A stretch of 64,000 nucleotides of DNA from contig NZ_JAFBCA010000001.1 of NCBI RefSeq assembly GCF_016907475.1, positions 1,798,001-1,862,000 on the forward strand, in the 5' to 3' direction. Positions 8,624 through 16,419 of the stretch are shown here, in pieces. This stretch comes from Nocardioides cavernae (GTDB lineage: Bacteria > Actinomycetota > Actinomycetes > Propionibacteriales > Nocardioidaceae). Within the stretch, counting starts at the first letter, position 1. Each line of letters opens with the position of its first letter. The notes under the pieces were generated by a model. That model worked only from the letters and a program-made list of their open reading frames with translations. It had not been told where the DNA came from and searched no databases. A program made the position numbers and the translations under genes.

Positions 8624-8639
8624 GGACCACATCTAGTGG
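8624..8639. promoter_or_regulatory. NrdR-like box 2
   Basis: The 16-mer GGACCACATCTAGTGG has the palindromic core CCACATCTAGTGG and agrees at about 11-12 positions with the NrdR consensus. It is 31 bp upstream of box 1 in the nrdA direction. NrdR itself is not in the window. The remainder of the 8247-8664 gap is riboswitch leader, with no gene. Confidence 0.65.
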
Positions 8640-8664
8640 CGGCGTGTCGGCCCGCCGTGTCCGC

Positions 8665-9579
8665 TCAGGAGGAGGGCGTGAGCGCGACGTGCTCCCGCGC
8701 GATGGCCGCGCCGAGGCGCGCGTTGTGCTCGACGAGCGCGATGTTGGCGGTGAGCGAGGCACCGTCGCTGATCTCGACGATGCGGCCCAGCAGGTAGGGC
8801 GTGGCGTCCTTGCCGGTGATGCCGAGGGAGTCCATGTCGGCGAGCGCGCGGTCGATGATCGCGCCGATCTCCCCGGCCGGGATCTCGGACTCGGCCGGGA
8901 TCGGGTTGGCGACGACGACGCCGCCCGCGAGCCCGAGGTCCCACTTGGCCCGCATCAGCGCAGCGACCTCGGCGGGGGAGTCGACGCGCATCGGTGCGGC
9001 GAATCCCGACGAGCGGGAGAAGAACGACGGGAACTCGTCGGTGCCGTAGCCCAGGACCGGCACCCCCAGCGTCTCGAGCTTCTCCAGGGTCAGGCCGATG
9101 TCGAGGATGCTCTTGACGCCCGCGCAGACCACCGCCACCGACGTCGTCGAGAGCTCGGTGAGGTCGGCCGACACGTCGTACGACGTCTCGGCGCCGCGGT
9201 GCACGCCGCCGAGCCCGCCGGTCACGAAGACGCTGATGCCGGCGAGGGCAGCCAGGCGCATCGTCGAGGCGACGGTCGTCGCGCCGTGCAGGCCGCGCGA
9301 GACGACGTAGGGCAGGTCGCGCAGGGAGACCTTGATGACCGACTCGTCGGAGGCAAGCAGCTCGAGGTCGTCGGCGGACAGGCCGATCGTCGGCCGGCCG
9401 TGGAGCACGGCGATCGTGGCCGGCACGGCGCCGCCGTCGCGGACGATGCCCTCCACGGTGCGTGCCATCTCGACGTTCTGCGGGTAGGGCATGCCGTGGC
9501 TGATGATGGTGCTCTCCAGCGCGACGACCGGCAGGCCGGACGCGAGCGCGTCGCGGACCTCGTCGGTGACGGTCAGCAT
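8665..9579 (-). CDS. psuG: Pseudouridine-5'-phosphate glycosidase
   Basis: Reversibly cleaves pseudouridine 5'-phosphate to uracil and ribose 5-phosphate, the second step of pseudouridine breakdown. The 304 residues match the family end to end: ALESTIISHGMPYPQN near the N-terminus, FVTGGLGGVHRGAE in the middle, and a C-terminal half containing VVVANPIPAESEIP and GKDATPYLLGRI. The ATG at 9579 abuts the psuK stop with no gap, so the two form an operon with psuK first. Confidence 0.94.
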   Translation of the reverse strand: MLTVTDEVRDALASGLPVVALESTIISHGMPYPQNVEMARTVEGIVRDGGAVPATIAVLHGRPTIGLSADDLELLASDESVIKVSLRDLPYVVSRGLHGATTVASTMRLAALAGISVFVTGGLGGVHRGAETSYDVSADLTELSTTSVAVVCAGVKSILDIGLTLEKLETLGVPVLGYGTDEFPSFFSRSSGFAAPMRVDSPAEVAALMRAKWDLGLAGGVVVANPIPAESEIPAGEIGAIIDRALADMDSLGITGKDATPYLLGRIVEISDGASLTANIALVEHNARLGAAIAREHVALTPSS

Positions 9580-10497
9580 TCAGGATCCCTTCTCGGACGG
9601 GTGCTGCTCGGTGTCGTGAGTGATGGCGTCGGCCAGGTCGGGCCGGACGGTGTGGTGGCTCTCGACGGTCGCGGCGGCGGCGCGGTGGCCGAGGCGCGCG
9701 GCCTCGACGGGGTCCGCGCCCGTCAGCCAGGCCGCGACCCAGGCCGCGAGCATCGCGTCACCCGCGCCGGTCACGTCCACGACGGTGGCCGGGACGGCGG
9801 GCAGGTGGACCGGCTCCTCGCCGCGGCTGCACATCCACGACCCTTCGGCACCGTGCCTCAGCCAGACGTGCTCGACGCCCCGCTCGTGCAGGTCGGCCAC
9901 GGCGGCGCGCCAGTCAGCAGGGGCGCGACCGGTGAGCGCCGCGATCTCGTCGGCGTTGGGTGTGACGAGGAACAGGTCGTGCACCAGGTCCGCCAGCCGA
10001 GCTGCCTTGGCGACCGAGACCGGCTCGAAGGCGAGCGGGACGCCGGCGTCCGCGGCGGCGGCGACGACCCGGGTCGCCTGGGCGTGCGGGAGGTTGCCGT
10101 CGAGCACGACGAGCGCCGCGTCGGTGAGGTGGACCGTCTCGAGCTGCAGCTCGTCGACGATCGCCATGTCCGACACCGCGGCCACGAGCTCGCCGCGGTC
10201 GTCGAGCACGGCGGTGTAGGTGCCGGTCGCACCGGGCGCACGGCGTACGGCGGCGATGTCGGCACCGCACGCGGCGGTCACCCGCAGCGCCTCGTCGCCG
10301 AAGGCGTCGTCACCGACGGCGGACACCAGTCGCACCGGGGTGCCGAGCAGCCCCAGGCATGCGGCGACGTTGCGGCCGACGCCGCCGGGGGAGATCCGGG
10401 TGTGGCCGGGGTTGCTGGTCGCGGGGACGAGGGGCGAGGAGGTGCGGGCGACGACGTCCATGTTGGTCCCGCCGACGACCACGACCCACTGCTTCAC
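9580..10497 (-). CDS. psuK: PfkB-family sugar kinase, probable pseudouridine kinase
   Basis: Likely phosphorylates pseudouridine at the 5'-hydroxyl to feed PsuG. The 305-residue ribokinase-fold protein has the N-terminal PfkB signature GGVGRNVAACLGLLG and the C-terminal anion-hole/catalytic motif DVTGAGDAM with the base Asp. Adjacency to psuG, with no intergenic gap, gives the assignment; by sequence alone it could be any nucleoside or sugar kinase. The GTG start at 10497 follows a CAGGAT box by 6 nt, suggesting a leaderless mRNA. No pseudouridine transporter is visible nearby. Confidence 0.88.
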   Translation of the reverse strand: MKQWVVVVGGTNMDVVARTSSPLVPATSNPGHTRISPGGVGRNVAACLGLLGTPVRLVSAVGDDAFGDEALRVTAACGADIAAVRRAPGATGTYTAVLDDRGELVAAVSDMAIVDELQLETVHLTDAALVVLDGNLPHAQATRVVAAAADAGVPLAFEPVSVAKAARLADLVHDLFLVTPNADEIAALTGRAPADWRAAVADLHERGVEHVWLRHGAEGSWMCSRGEEPVHLPAVPATVVDVTGAGDAMLAAWVAAWLTGADPVEAARLGHRAAAATVESHHTVRPDLADAITHDTEQHPSEKGS

Positions 10498-10611
10498 GCG
10501 CAGATCCTGACAGACGCCGCGCCGACGGACGCGGCACCCGCGGGAACACTCACAGGAACGTCACAGGTCGCACCCACGCAGGCCCCAGCGGGGACCGGCA
10601 GGTTCGTCCCC

Positions 10612-12027
10612 ATGACCCACCTGCACACCCCGGCAGCGATCCCGCTCGCGCCGCCGACGCCGGACCCGGCGATCGGCGTCCGGGCCCGGCGCGACGACGT
10701 CGTCCGGCTCGTGGCAGGGACCACTCTGTGGCTCTCGCTGCTCCTGGTCGTCTGGTGGTGGCTCACCGGTGGCGGCATCACCGACCTGGGCGGCTGGGCG
10801 GCCGGCCTGTCGTCCCTGGGTCGGGTCACCGGCCTCGTCGCCGCCGTGCTGCTCCTCGCCCAGGTCCTGCTCATGGCGCGCATCCCGGTCCTGGAGCGGG
10901 CCTTCGGCCAGGAACGGCTCGTGCGCATCCACCGCCTGGTCGGCCTCACCTCGTTCGACCTCATGGTGGCGCACGTCGTCCTCATCACGTGGGGCTACGC
11001 CGCCGGCTCGGTCACCGCCGTGCCCGCGACCCTGTGGGACCTGGTCGTGAACTACCCCGGAATGCTGCTGGCCACCGCGGCCACGGTGTGCCTGGTGATG
11101 GTGGTGGCGACCAGCATCCGCGCCGCCCGCCGCCGCCTCCGCTACGAGTCGTGGCACCTCATGCACCTCTACGCCTACCTCGGCGTCGGGCTCGCGATCC
11201 CGCACCAGCTATGGACCGGTGCCGACTTCACCTCCTCGCCGGGCCGCCGGGTCTTCTGGTGGACCGCGTGGGCGGCGTGCGCCGGGAGCGTCCTGGTGTG
11301 GCGCGTCGCCCTGCCGGTCTGGCGCAACCTGCGCCACGACTTGAGGGTCGCCGCCGTGGTGCCCGAGGGTCCCGGCACGGTCTCGGTGCACGTCACGGGA
11401 CGTGACCTGCACCGGTTGCCGGTCGAGGCCGGGCAGTTCCTCACCTGGCGCTTCCTCGGACGCAAGGGAAGGACGCGCGCCAACCCGTACTCGCTGTCGG
11501 CGGCCCCCGACGGCCGGTCGCTGCGGATCACCGTGCAGGACGTCGGCGACGGCAGCGGCGCCGCTCCCGGCCTCGACGTCGGCTCACGGGTCTGGGTCGA
11601 GGGGCCCTACGGGCGCCTCAGCCCCCGCGCCCGCCGCAACCGCAAGGTGCTGCTGATCGGCGCCGGCGTGGGGATCACCCCGCTGCGCGCGCTCGCGGAG
11701 GGGCTGGCGTACGCACCCGGCGACGCGGTGCTCCTCCACCGCTGGTCCGACGAGCCGATCTTCGCCGACGAGCTCATCGCCCTGGCCCGGCACCGCGGCC
11801 TCGTCGCCTGGGGCATCCCCGGTGCCCGGCGGGCACCCGACTCCTGGCTGGGCGACGGGGTCGAGGCCCCCACCGACCTCGCCGCCCTCACCGCCTGGGT
11901 GCCTGACGTGGCCGAGCGCGACGTCTACGTCTGCGGCCCGGGCCCCTGGGCCGACCTCGTCGTCCGCGACCTCCGCGCGGCCGGCGTGCCCGACCGGCAC
12001 GTCCACGTCGAGAGCTTCGGCTGGTGA
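10612..12027 (+). CDS. Membrane flavocytochrome (ferric-reductase-like TM domain plus ferredoxin-reductase module)
   Basis: A 471-residue protein. About six membrane segments come first, with histidines placed for haem in RIHRLVGLTSFDLMVAHVV and SWHLMHLYAYLGVGLAIPHQ. A cytoplasmic FAD/NAD(P)H module follows: FAD motif ANPYSLSA, nucleotide-binding VLLIGAGVGITPLRALAEG, and C-terminal YVCGPGPW. Electrons should pass from NAD(P)H through FAD and haem to an acceptor outside the membrane. The two downstream genes encode an exported FMN-binding protein and its flavin transferase, so the acceptor may be covalent FMN. The start is ATG 10612; in-frame sequence further upstream is antisense to psuK/psuG. 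Confidence 0.85.
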   Translation: MTHLHTPAAIPLAPPTPDPAIGVRARRDDVVRLVAGTTLWLSLLLVVWWWLTGGGITDLGGWAAGLSSLGRVTGLVAAVLLLAQVLLMARIPVLERAFGQERLVRIHRLVGLTSFDLMVAHVVLITWGYAAGSVTAVPATLWDLVVNYPGMLLATAATVCLVMVVATSIRAARRRLRYESWHLMHLYAYLGVGLAIPHQLWTGADFTSSPGRRVFWWTAWAACAGSVLVWRVALPVWRNLRHDLRVAAVVPEGPGTVSVHVTGRDLHRLPVEAGQFLTWRFLGRKGRTRANPYSLSAAPDGRSLRITVQDVGDGSGAAPGLDVGSRVWVEGPYGRLSPRARRNRKVLLIGAGVGITPLRALAEGLAYAPGDAVLLHRWSDEPIFADELIALARHRGLVAWGIPGARRAPDSWLGDGVEAPTDLAALTAWVPDVAERDVYVCGPGPWADLVVRDLRAAGVPDRHVHVESFGW

Positions 12028-12031
12028 CCCC

Positions 12032-12517
12032 GTGAGACGCATCGTCCTGTGGGTCCTGAGCACCCTGTCCGCCTTGGTCGCCCTCCTCGGCTACCACACC
12101 TCCACCTCGTCGGTGATGGCCACCGCGGCCCCCGAGAACGCGATCTCCGGCTCGTTGCGAGCACAGGCTGCGACGAAGTCCACGTCGGGATCGGCCTCGG
12201 GATCCGCGTCGGGGTCCGCCGCGGGGCAGTCCTCGACCCCGGCGTCCACCGTCATGGGCGAGAGTGTCGGCACGCCCTACGGCCCGGTGCAGGTCCGGGT
12301 CGCCGTCGACGGGTCGACGATCACCGACGTCACCGTGCTGCGGTACCCCGACCAGGACGGCCACAGCGTGCAGATCAACCAGTACGCCCTGCCGCAGCTC
12401 ATCAACGAGACCCTCGACGCGCAGGGCAGCGGCATCTCCATGGTCAGCGGCGCCACCTACACCAGCCAGGGCTACCTGCAGTCGCTGCAGAGCGCCCTCG
12501 ACCAGGCGGGGCTGTGA
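12032..12517 (+). CDS. Exported FMN-binding domain protein
   Basis: 161 residues. An N-terminal signal/anchor (RRIVLWVLSTLSALVALLGY) is followed by a low-complexity Ser/Gly/Ala linker (SGSASGSASGSAAG) and then an FMN_bind (RnfG/NqrC-like) domain. The motif SGATYTS near the C-terminus is the known target where ApbE esterifies FMN to Thr. The protein probably carries covalent FMN on the outer face and takes electrons from the membrane flavocytochrome encoded just upstream (4-nt gap). The GTG start at 12032 gives a clean signal sequence. Its TGA overlaps the apbE start. Confidence 0.85.
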   Translation: MRRIVLWVLSTLSALVALLGYHTSTSSVMATAAPENAISGSLRAQAATKSTSGSASGSASGSAAGQSSTPASTVMGESVGTPYGPVQVRVAVDGSTITDVTVLRYPDQDGHSVQINQYALPQLINETLDAQGSGISMVSGATYTSQGYLQSLQSALDQAGL

Positions 12518-13287
12518 CCGCGGTGGGGGCCGGAGTCGCCCCGGTCGTCCGTCGCGTCGAGCACGTGATGGGCATGCCGATCAGTCTCGCGCTGCGGGGC
12601 ACGCACACCCGCGACGACCGGGCCGAGGCGGCGTGGCAGGAGGCGCTGGCCGAGCTGCGGTGGGTGGACGCGGTGTTCAGCACCTGGCGTGCCGACAGCC
12701 AGGTCTCGCGGCTGGGCCGGGGCGACCTCACGCTCGAGCAGTGCGACCCGGCGGTCGCCGAGGTGATGCGCCTGGGCGACGACGCGCGCGCGTCCTCCGA
12801 CGGGGCGTTCGACGTGTGGCTGACGGACCCGGACGGCGTACGACGCCTCGATCCGAGCGGGGTCGTCAAGGGATGGGCGGTCGACCGTGCGATCGCTCCG
12901 CTGCTGGCGCTGCCCGGCACGGACGTGTGCCTGTCGGCCGGCGGCGACATGGTCTGCCACGTCACGGATCCCGACGGCGAGCCGTGGGTGGTCGGCGTCG
13001 AGGACCCGCACGACCCCACGCGACTGGTGGCGCGGGTTCCCCTCCTGCGTGGCGCCGTCGCGACCTCCGGGTCGGCGCACCGCGGTGGGCACGTGGTCGA
13101 CGCGCGGACGGGCGTGCCGTCGACGGCGCTCGCCTCGGTGACGGTCGTCGGCGCCTCGCTCACGAGCGTCGACGTCGACGCGACCACCGCCCTCGCCCTC
13201 GGGGTCGACGGCCCGGGCTGGCTGCGCTCACGCCTCCGCACCGGCGTGGTGGTGTGGGCGGACGGCCGCGTCGAGACGGTGGCGTGA
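12514..13287 (+). CDS. apbE: FAD:protein FMN transferase
   Basis: Transfers FMN from FAD to a Thr/Ser of a partner protein. The 257 residues include the family blocks HVMGMPISLAL, VDAVFSTWRADSQVSRL, LDPSGVVKGWAVDRA (substrate and Mg-binding loop), CLSAGGDMVCH and VATSGSAHRGGHVVDARTG. The GTG start at 12514 overlaps the FMN-binding protein's TGA as GTGA. The preceding gene supplies an obvious substrate (SGATYTS), so the three-gene operon makes and charges its own electron carrier. It is convergent with the MFS gene, only 18 bp away. Confidence 0.92.
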   Translation: MTAVGAGVAPVVRRVEHVMGMPISLALRGTHTRDDRAEAAWQEALAELRWVDAVFSTWRADSQVSRLGRGDLTLEQCDPAVAEVMRLGDDARASSDGAFDVWLTDPDGVRRLDPSGVVKGWAVDRAIAPLLALPGTDVCLSAGGDMVCHVTDPDGEPWVVGVEDPHDPTRLVARVPLLRGAVATSGSAHRGGHVVDARTGVPSTALASVTVVGASLTSVDVDATTALALGVDGPGWLRSRLRTGVVVWADGRVETVA

Positions 13288-13305
13288 GCGGCCGGGCTGC
13301 CCGCG

Positions 13306-14523
13306 TCAGATCTCGTCGTCGACGTACGTCGGTCGCGCCACGCGCACGCCTGCGATGGTCAGCGGCACCGAGGTGAGGGCGAGCAGCACGAGGATGAGCG
13401 TCCAGCCACCAGTGGCCTCGTGGACGAGGCCGACGAGGAAGGGCCCGGCGGCGGCGAGCGCGTACCCGACGGGCTGCACGAAGCCGGAGAGCTGGGCGGT
13501 CACCGACGGGTGGCGGGTGCGGGCGGCGATGAGCGCGATGGCCGTCGGGAACGCGAGCCCGGAGTAGCCGAGCATCAGCGCCCAGGCCCAAGGGACGGTC
13601 GCCGGCGCGACGATGAGGCCGGTGTAGCCGAGGGCGAGCATCACCCCGAACGACACCGCCATCGCGCGCAGGCCGCGACCGCGCTGGATGATCGTGGGCA
13701 GGACCAGGGCGCCGGCGATGCCCACGCTCGAGAGCAGCGCCTGGAGCGCACCGGCGTGCGACGCCGAGATCCCGGCGTCGCGGTAGACCTGCGGGAGCCA
13801 GCCGAACTGGACGTAGGCGTGCATCGACTGGACGCCGAAGAGCACCGTCAGTGCCACGGCGGTGGGTGAGTGGATGATCCGCCCGCTGGGGGCGGCGTCG
13901 CCGCTGACCTGGTGCTCGGCGGGGGAGCGCCGCTCGTGGAGGGTCAGCCATCCCCACAGCGGGAGGGCGACCACCGCGAGGAGACCCCACATGCCGAGGC
14001 CGGCCCGCCACGACCCGGCTGCCTCGCTGACCGGCGCGGTCAGCACGGAGCTGAGGGTGGCGCCCACGACGAGTCCGGTGCCGTAGACCGTCATCAGCGC
14101 GACGGCGTGCCCGTGGGCCTTGATCCATGCCGGCACGAGGACGTTGCCGACGGCCATCCCGGCCAGGCCGACGACGGTGAGGAGCAGGAAGAGGGGGACG
14201 TTGCCCGTCGTGACGCGCAGGAGGAGGCCGAGCGCTGCCGCGGCGAGACCGATCGTGATGCCGGCGGTCATCCCGACCTTGCGGGCGAAGGCCACAGACA
14301 CGGCCCCGACGAGGCCGAAGACGAGGCCGGGCAGACCGGTCATGGCTCCGGCGACCGCCGCACTCATGCCCAACCCGGTGCGCAGCTCCTCGAGCACCGG
14401 TCCGACCGACGAGGCGCCGGGACGCAGGTTGACCGAGACGAGGACGACGGCGGCGAACAGGATGCCGAACGCGAGGCCGGTGGTGCGTACGGCGCCGCGT
14501 GGGCGGGCGTCAGCGTCGGTCAC
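13306..14523 (-). CDS. MFS transporter, CynX/NimT-like
   Basis: A 405-residue major facilitator with about 12 membrane segments. It begins near VTDADARPRGAVRTTGLAFG, with the segment VNLRPGASSVGPVLEELR typical of the CynX (cyanate/2-nitroimidazole) branch. Substrate unknown. The GTG start at 14523 overlaps the end of the DUF3054 gene by 14 nt, so the two are co-transcribed from the leaderless promoter at 14886-14891. A longer N-terminal extension would lie entirely within the DUF3054 gene in another frame and lacks membrane character. Confidence 0.85.
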   Translation of the reverse strand: MTDADARPRGAVRTTGLAFGILFAAVVLVSVNLRPGASSVGPVLEELRTGLGMSAAVAGAMTGLPGLVFGLVGAVSVAFARKVGMTAGITIGLAAAALGLLLRVTTGNVPLFLLLTVVGLAGMAVGNVLVPAWIKAHGHAVALMTVYGTGLVVGATLSSVLTAPVSEAAGSWRAGLGMWGLLAVVALPLWGWLTLHERRSPAEHQVSGDAAPSGRIIHSPTAVALTVLFGVQSMHAYVQFGWLPQVYRDAGISASHAGALQALLSSVGIAGALVLPTIIQRGRGLRAMAVSFGVMLALGYTGLIVAPATVPWAWALMLGYSGLAFPTAIALIAARTRHPSVTAQLSGFVQPVGYALAAAGPFLVGLVHEATGGWTLILVLLALTSVPLTIAGVRVARPTYVDDEI

Positions 14524-14878
14524 GTGCACCGACCCCCGCGACGGTCCTCGCACCGAGCTTCGCGCCGACCCTGGGCAGCACCAGGAACGCGCCCAGGACC
14601 AGGGTCGCGACCACGACGAACGCGGTCGCGGTGCCCTGGCCGCTGGCCTGTCGCAGGACCATGCCACCGACCAGCGCTCCCACCCACACGAAGAGTCCGG
14701 ACGTCAGGGCGGCGGGCGGTCTCCTCGCTGCGACCAGGGCCGCCCAGGCGAGCAGCGTGCCGGCGAGGAACGGCCACGCGGTCGTCCACCAGCCGGCGAC
14801 GGTGAGCGAGTCGTAGTGGCTGAACCGCCCGATCGCCGCGAAGACGGCGACGAGCAGGAGGTCGAGCGCGAGCCACAT
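14510..14878 (-). CDS. DUF3054 membrane protein
   Basis: 122 residues with four hydrophobic segments, recognisable as the DUF3054 family from LLLVAVFAAIGRFSH and LTVAGWWTTAWPFLAGTLLAW. The function of the family is unknown. The ATG at 14878 lies 7 nt after TAGGCT (complement of 14886-14891), which implies a leaderless mRNA. It heads a two-gene unit with the MFS transporter and diverges from the P450 gene, with only 33 bp between the start codons. Confidence 0.8.
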   Translation of the reverse strand: MWLALDLLLVAVFAAIGRFSHYDSLTVAGWWTTAWPFLAGTLLAWAALVAARRPPAALTSGLFVWVGALVGGMVLRQASGQGTATAFVVVATLVLGAFLVLPRVGAKLGARTVAGVGARDRR

Positions 14879-14885
14879 GCCGGCC

Positions 14886-14905
14886 AGCCTAGGCAGCACT
14901 ACCCT
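14886..14905. promoter_or_regulatory. Back-to-back leaderless promoters (DUF3054 / P450)
   Basis: The -10 hexamers TAGGCT (minus strand, 14886-14891) and TACCCT (plus strand, 14900-14905) are separated by 8 bp. Each lies 6-7 nt before its start codon (14878 and 14912). The two -10 boxes point away from each other, so each promoter's -35 region falls inside the other's transcription unit. The two polymerases should exclude each other. Confidence 0.6.
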
Positions 14906-14911
14906 CGGGTC

Positions 14912-16219
14912 ATGGCGGCCCCCACCACTGAGCTCAGGTCGGCGGTCCACTGGGGTGTCGCCCACGGCCTGCCGACGCTGTACCTCCGTCGGGCGGCCGC
15001 CCAGGGCGACCTGCAGGCCCGGCTCATCCGGCTCGGGGCGACCGGCACGGACGGCGTCTTCGGCCTGGTCGAGGAGATCCGGTCGCAGGGCCCGCTCTAC
15101 CGCTCGGGCATCGGCTACGTCACCACCGGCCATGCCGCCGTACGCCACGTCCTCACCAGCGACGACTTCCGCACCGGGCTGCCGACCGCCCAGGGCGCGT
15201 TGGGCCGGATCTCGCGCTGGGCCGCGCCGACGACGCTCCACCCTGTCGAGCCGCCGTCGCTGCTGGTGACCGAGCCGCCCGACCACACCCGCTACCGCAA
15301 GCTCGTCACGCGTGTGTTCACCATGCGCGCGGTGGAGCGGCTGCGCGAACGGACCGAGGAGATCGCCTCCGACCTCCTCGACACCCTCGAGAGGAGGGCC
15401 TCAGGTCCGGTCGACCTCGTCGACACCTACTGCTCGGTCCTGCCCGTCACCGTCATCGCCGAGATCCTCGGGGTGCCCGAGGAGGAGCGCGCGCAGGTCC
15501 TAGACTTCGGCGCGGCGGCCGCACCGAGCCTCGACCTGGGGCTCGGGTTCCGGCGCTACCGTTCCGTCGCCCGGGCGCTCGCGCAGTTCGACGCCTGGCT
15601 CGGCCGGCACCTCGAGACGCTCCGCCGTACCCCCGGTGACGACCTGCTCAGCCAGCTGGTCGCCGTCCGGGAGGAGGGCCGCGGGCTGGACGAGACCGAG
15701 CTGAAGGCCACGGCCGGGCTGGTCCTCGCGGCAGGCTTCGAGACCACGGTCAACCTGCTCGGCAACGGCATCGCGCTGCTCCACGACCACCCCGCCGAGC
15801 GGGCCCGCGTCACCGCCGACCCGTCGCTGTGGCCCAACGTCGTCGAGGAGGCGCTGCGCCTCGACCCGCCGGTGCTGCTCACCGGCCGGATGGCGGTCCG
15901 CGACGCCGAGGTCGCCGGCGAGGAGGTGCGCGGGGGCTCGATGGTCACCGCGATCCTCGGCGGCGCCAACCGCGACCCCGAGGTCTTCGCCGACCCGCTG
16001 CGTTTCGACGTCGCCCGAGCCAACGCTCGCGACCACATCTCGTTCTCGGCCGGCCGTCACCACTGCCTCGGTGCCCAGCTCGCGCGGATGGAGGGTGAGG
16101 TGGGGCTGCGCGCGATCTGGGAAAGGTTCCCGGACCTGCGCCTCGAGCCGGGCGCTCGTCGCCGGGAGACCCGCATCCTGCGCGGCTTCGAGACGCTCCC
16201 GGCCACGCTCCGACCCTGA
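14912..16219 (+). CDS. Cytochrome P450
   Basis: A 435-residue haem-thiolate monooxygenase. The I-helix oxygen-activation motif is AAGFETT, the ExxR motif is in EEALRLDPPV, and the haem-binding loop is FSAGRHHCLGAQLAR with the Cys ligand. The N-terminus has no membrane anchor, so it should be soluble and depend on a ferredoxin/reductase pair. The ferredoxin gene in this window (fdxA) is 13 kb away and is not an obvious partner. Substrate unknown. The start ATG is 6 nt after TACCCT, so probably leaderless. Confidence 0.93.
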   Translation: MAAPTTELRSAVHWGVAHGLPTLYLRRAAAQGDLQARLIRLGATGTDGVFGLVEEIRSQGPLYRSGIGYVTTGHAAVRHVLTSDDFRTGLPTAQGALGRISRWAAPTTLHPVEPPSLLVTEPPDHTRYRKLVTRVFTMRAVERLRERTEEIASDLLDTLERRASGPVDLVDTYCSVLPVTVIAEILGVPEEERAQVLDFGAAAAPSLDLGLGFRRYRSVARALAQFDAWLGRHLETLRRTPGDDLLSQLVAVREEGRGLDETELKATAGLVLAAGFETTVNLLGNGIALLHDHPAERARVTADPSLWPNVVEEALRLDPPVLLTGRMAVRDAEVAGEEVRGGSMVTAILGGANRDPEVFADPLRFDVARANARDHISFSAGRHHCLGAQLARMEGEVGLRAIWERFPDLRLEPGARRRETRILRGFETLPATLRP

Positions 16220-16302
16220 ACCACCCTTCCCCAATTCGGGGCTTGCCGGTCGCGGACGGCGGGGAGACACTCGAGAAGCGGGGGCGCTGCAGGGACGGTG
16301 CC

Positions 16303-16419
16303 ATGGAGGAAGGCCCGACGACGGGAGCCGGCAGCGGTGCGGACGTGCACCGCAGGTCGGACGACGTCCAGGAGCAGGCGGCGGCGACGCGCGAGATCCT
16401 GGCAGGGGGCGCACCGTGA
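16303..16419 (+). CDS. Possible 38-residue leader or remnant ORF
   Basis: A short frame begins with ATG 16303 behind an AGGGA site, and its TGA overlaps the next gene's GTG as GTGA, the same coupling used by the rest of the operon. The product is acidic and unstructured at first and ends SDDVQEQAAATREILAGGAP. The stretch EQAAATREIL resembles the helix preceding GAF domains in hybrid sensor proteins, so it may be the stub of a lost sensor rather than a functional peptide. No homologue is recognised. Confidence 0.4.
   Translation: MEEGPTTGAGSGADVHRRSDDVQEQAAATREILAGGAP

Noticed and set aside
10541..10560. GGGAAC and GGAAC copies that could be an ECF promoter
   Set aside because: No correctly spaced CGTT-like -10 follows; spacing is too short.
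8644..10611. Plus-strand frame continuing upstream of the flavocytochrome gene
   Set aside because: It lies opposite psuG and psuK and has no recognisable domain; the real start is ATG 10612.
12172..12236. Short repetitive tcggga/tcggcc stretch
   Set aside because: It encodes the Ser/Gly/Ala linker of the FMN-binding protein; not an independent repeat element.
16232..16248. CCCCAATTCGGGG hairpin after the P450 gene as terminator
   Set aside because: The stem is only 4-5 bp, too weak to call with confidence.
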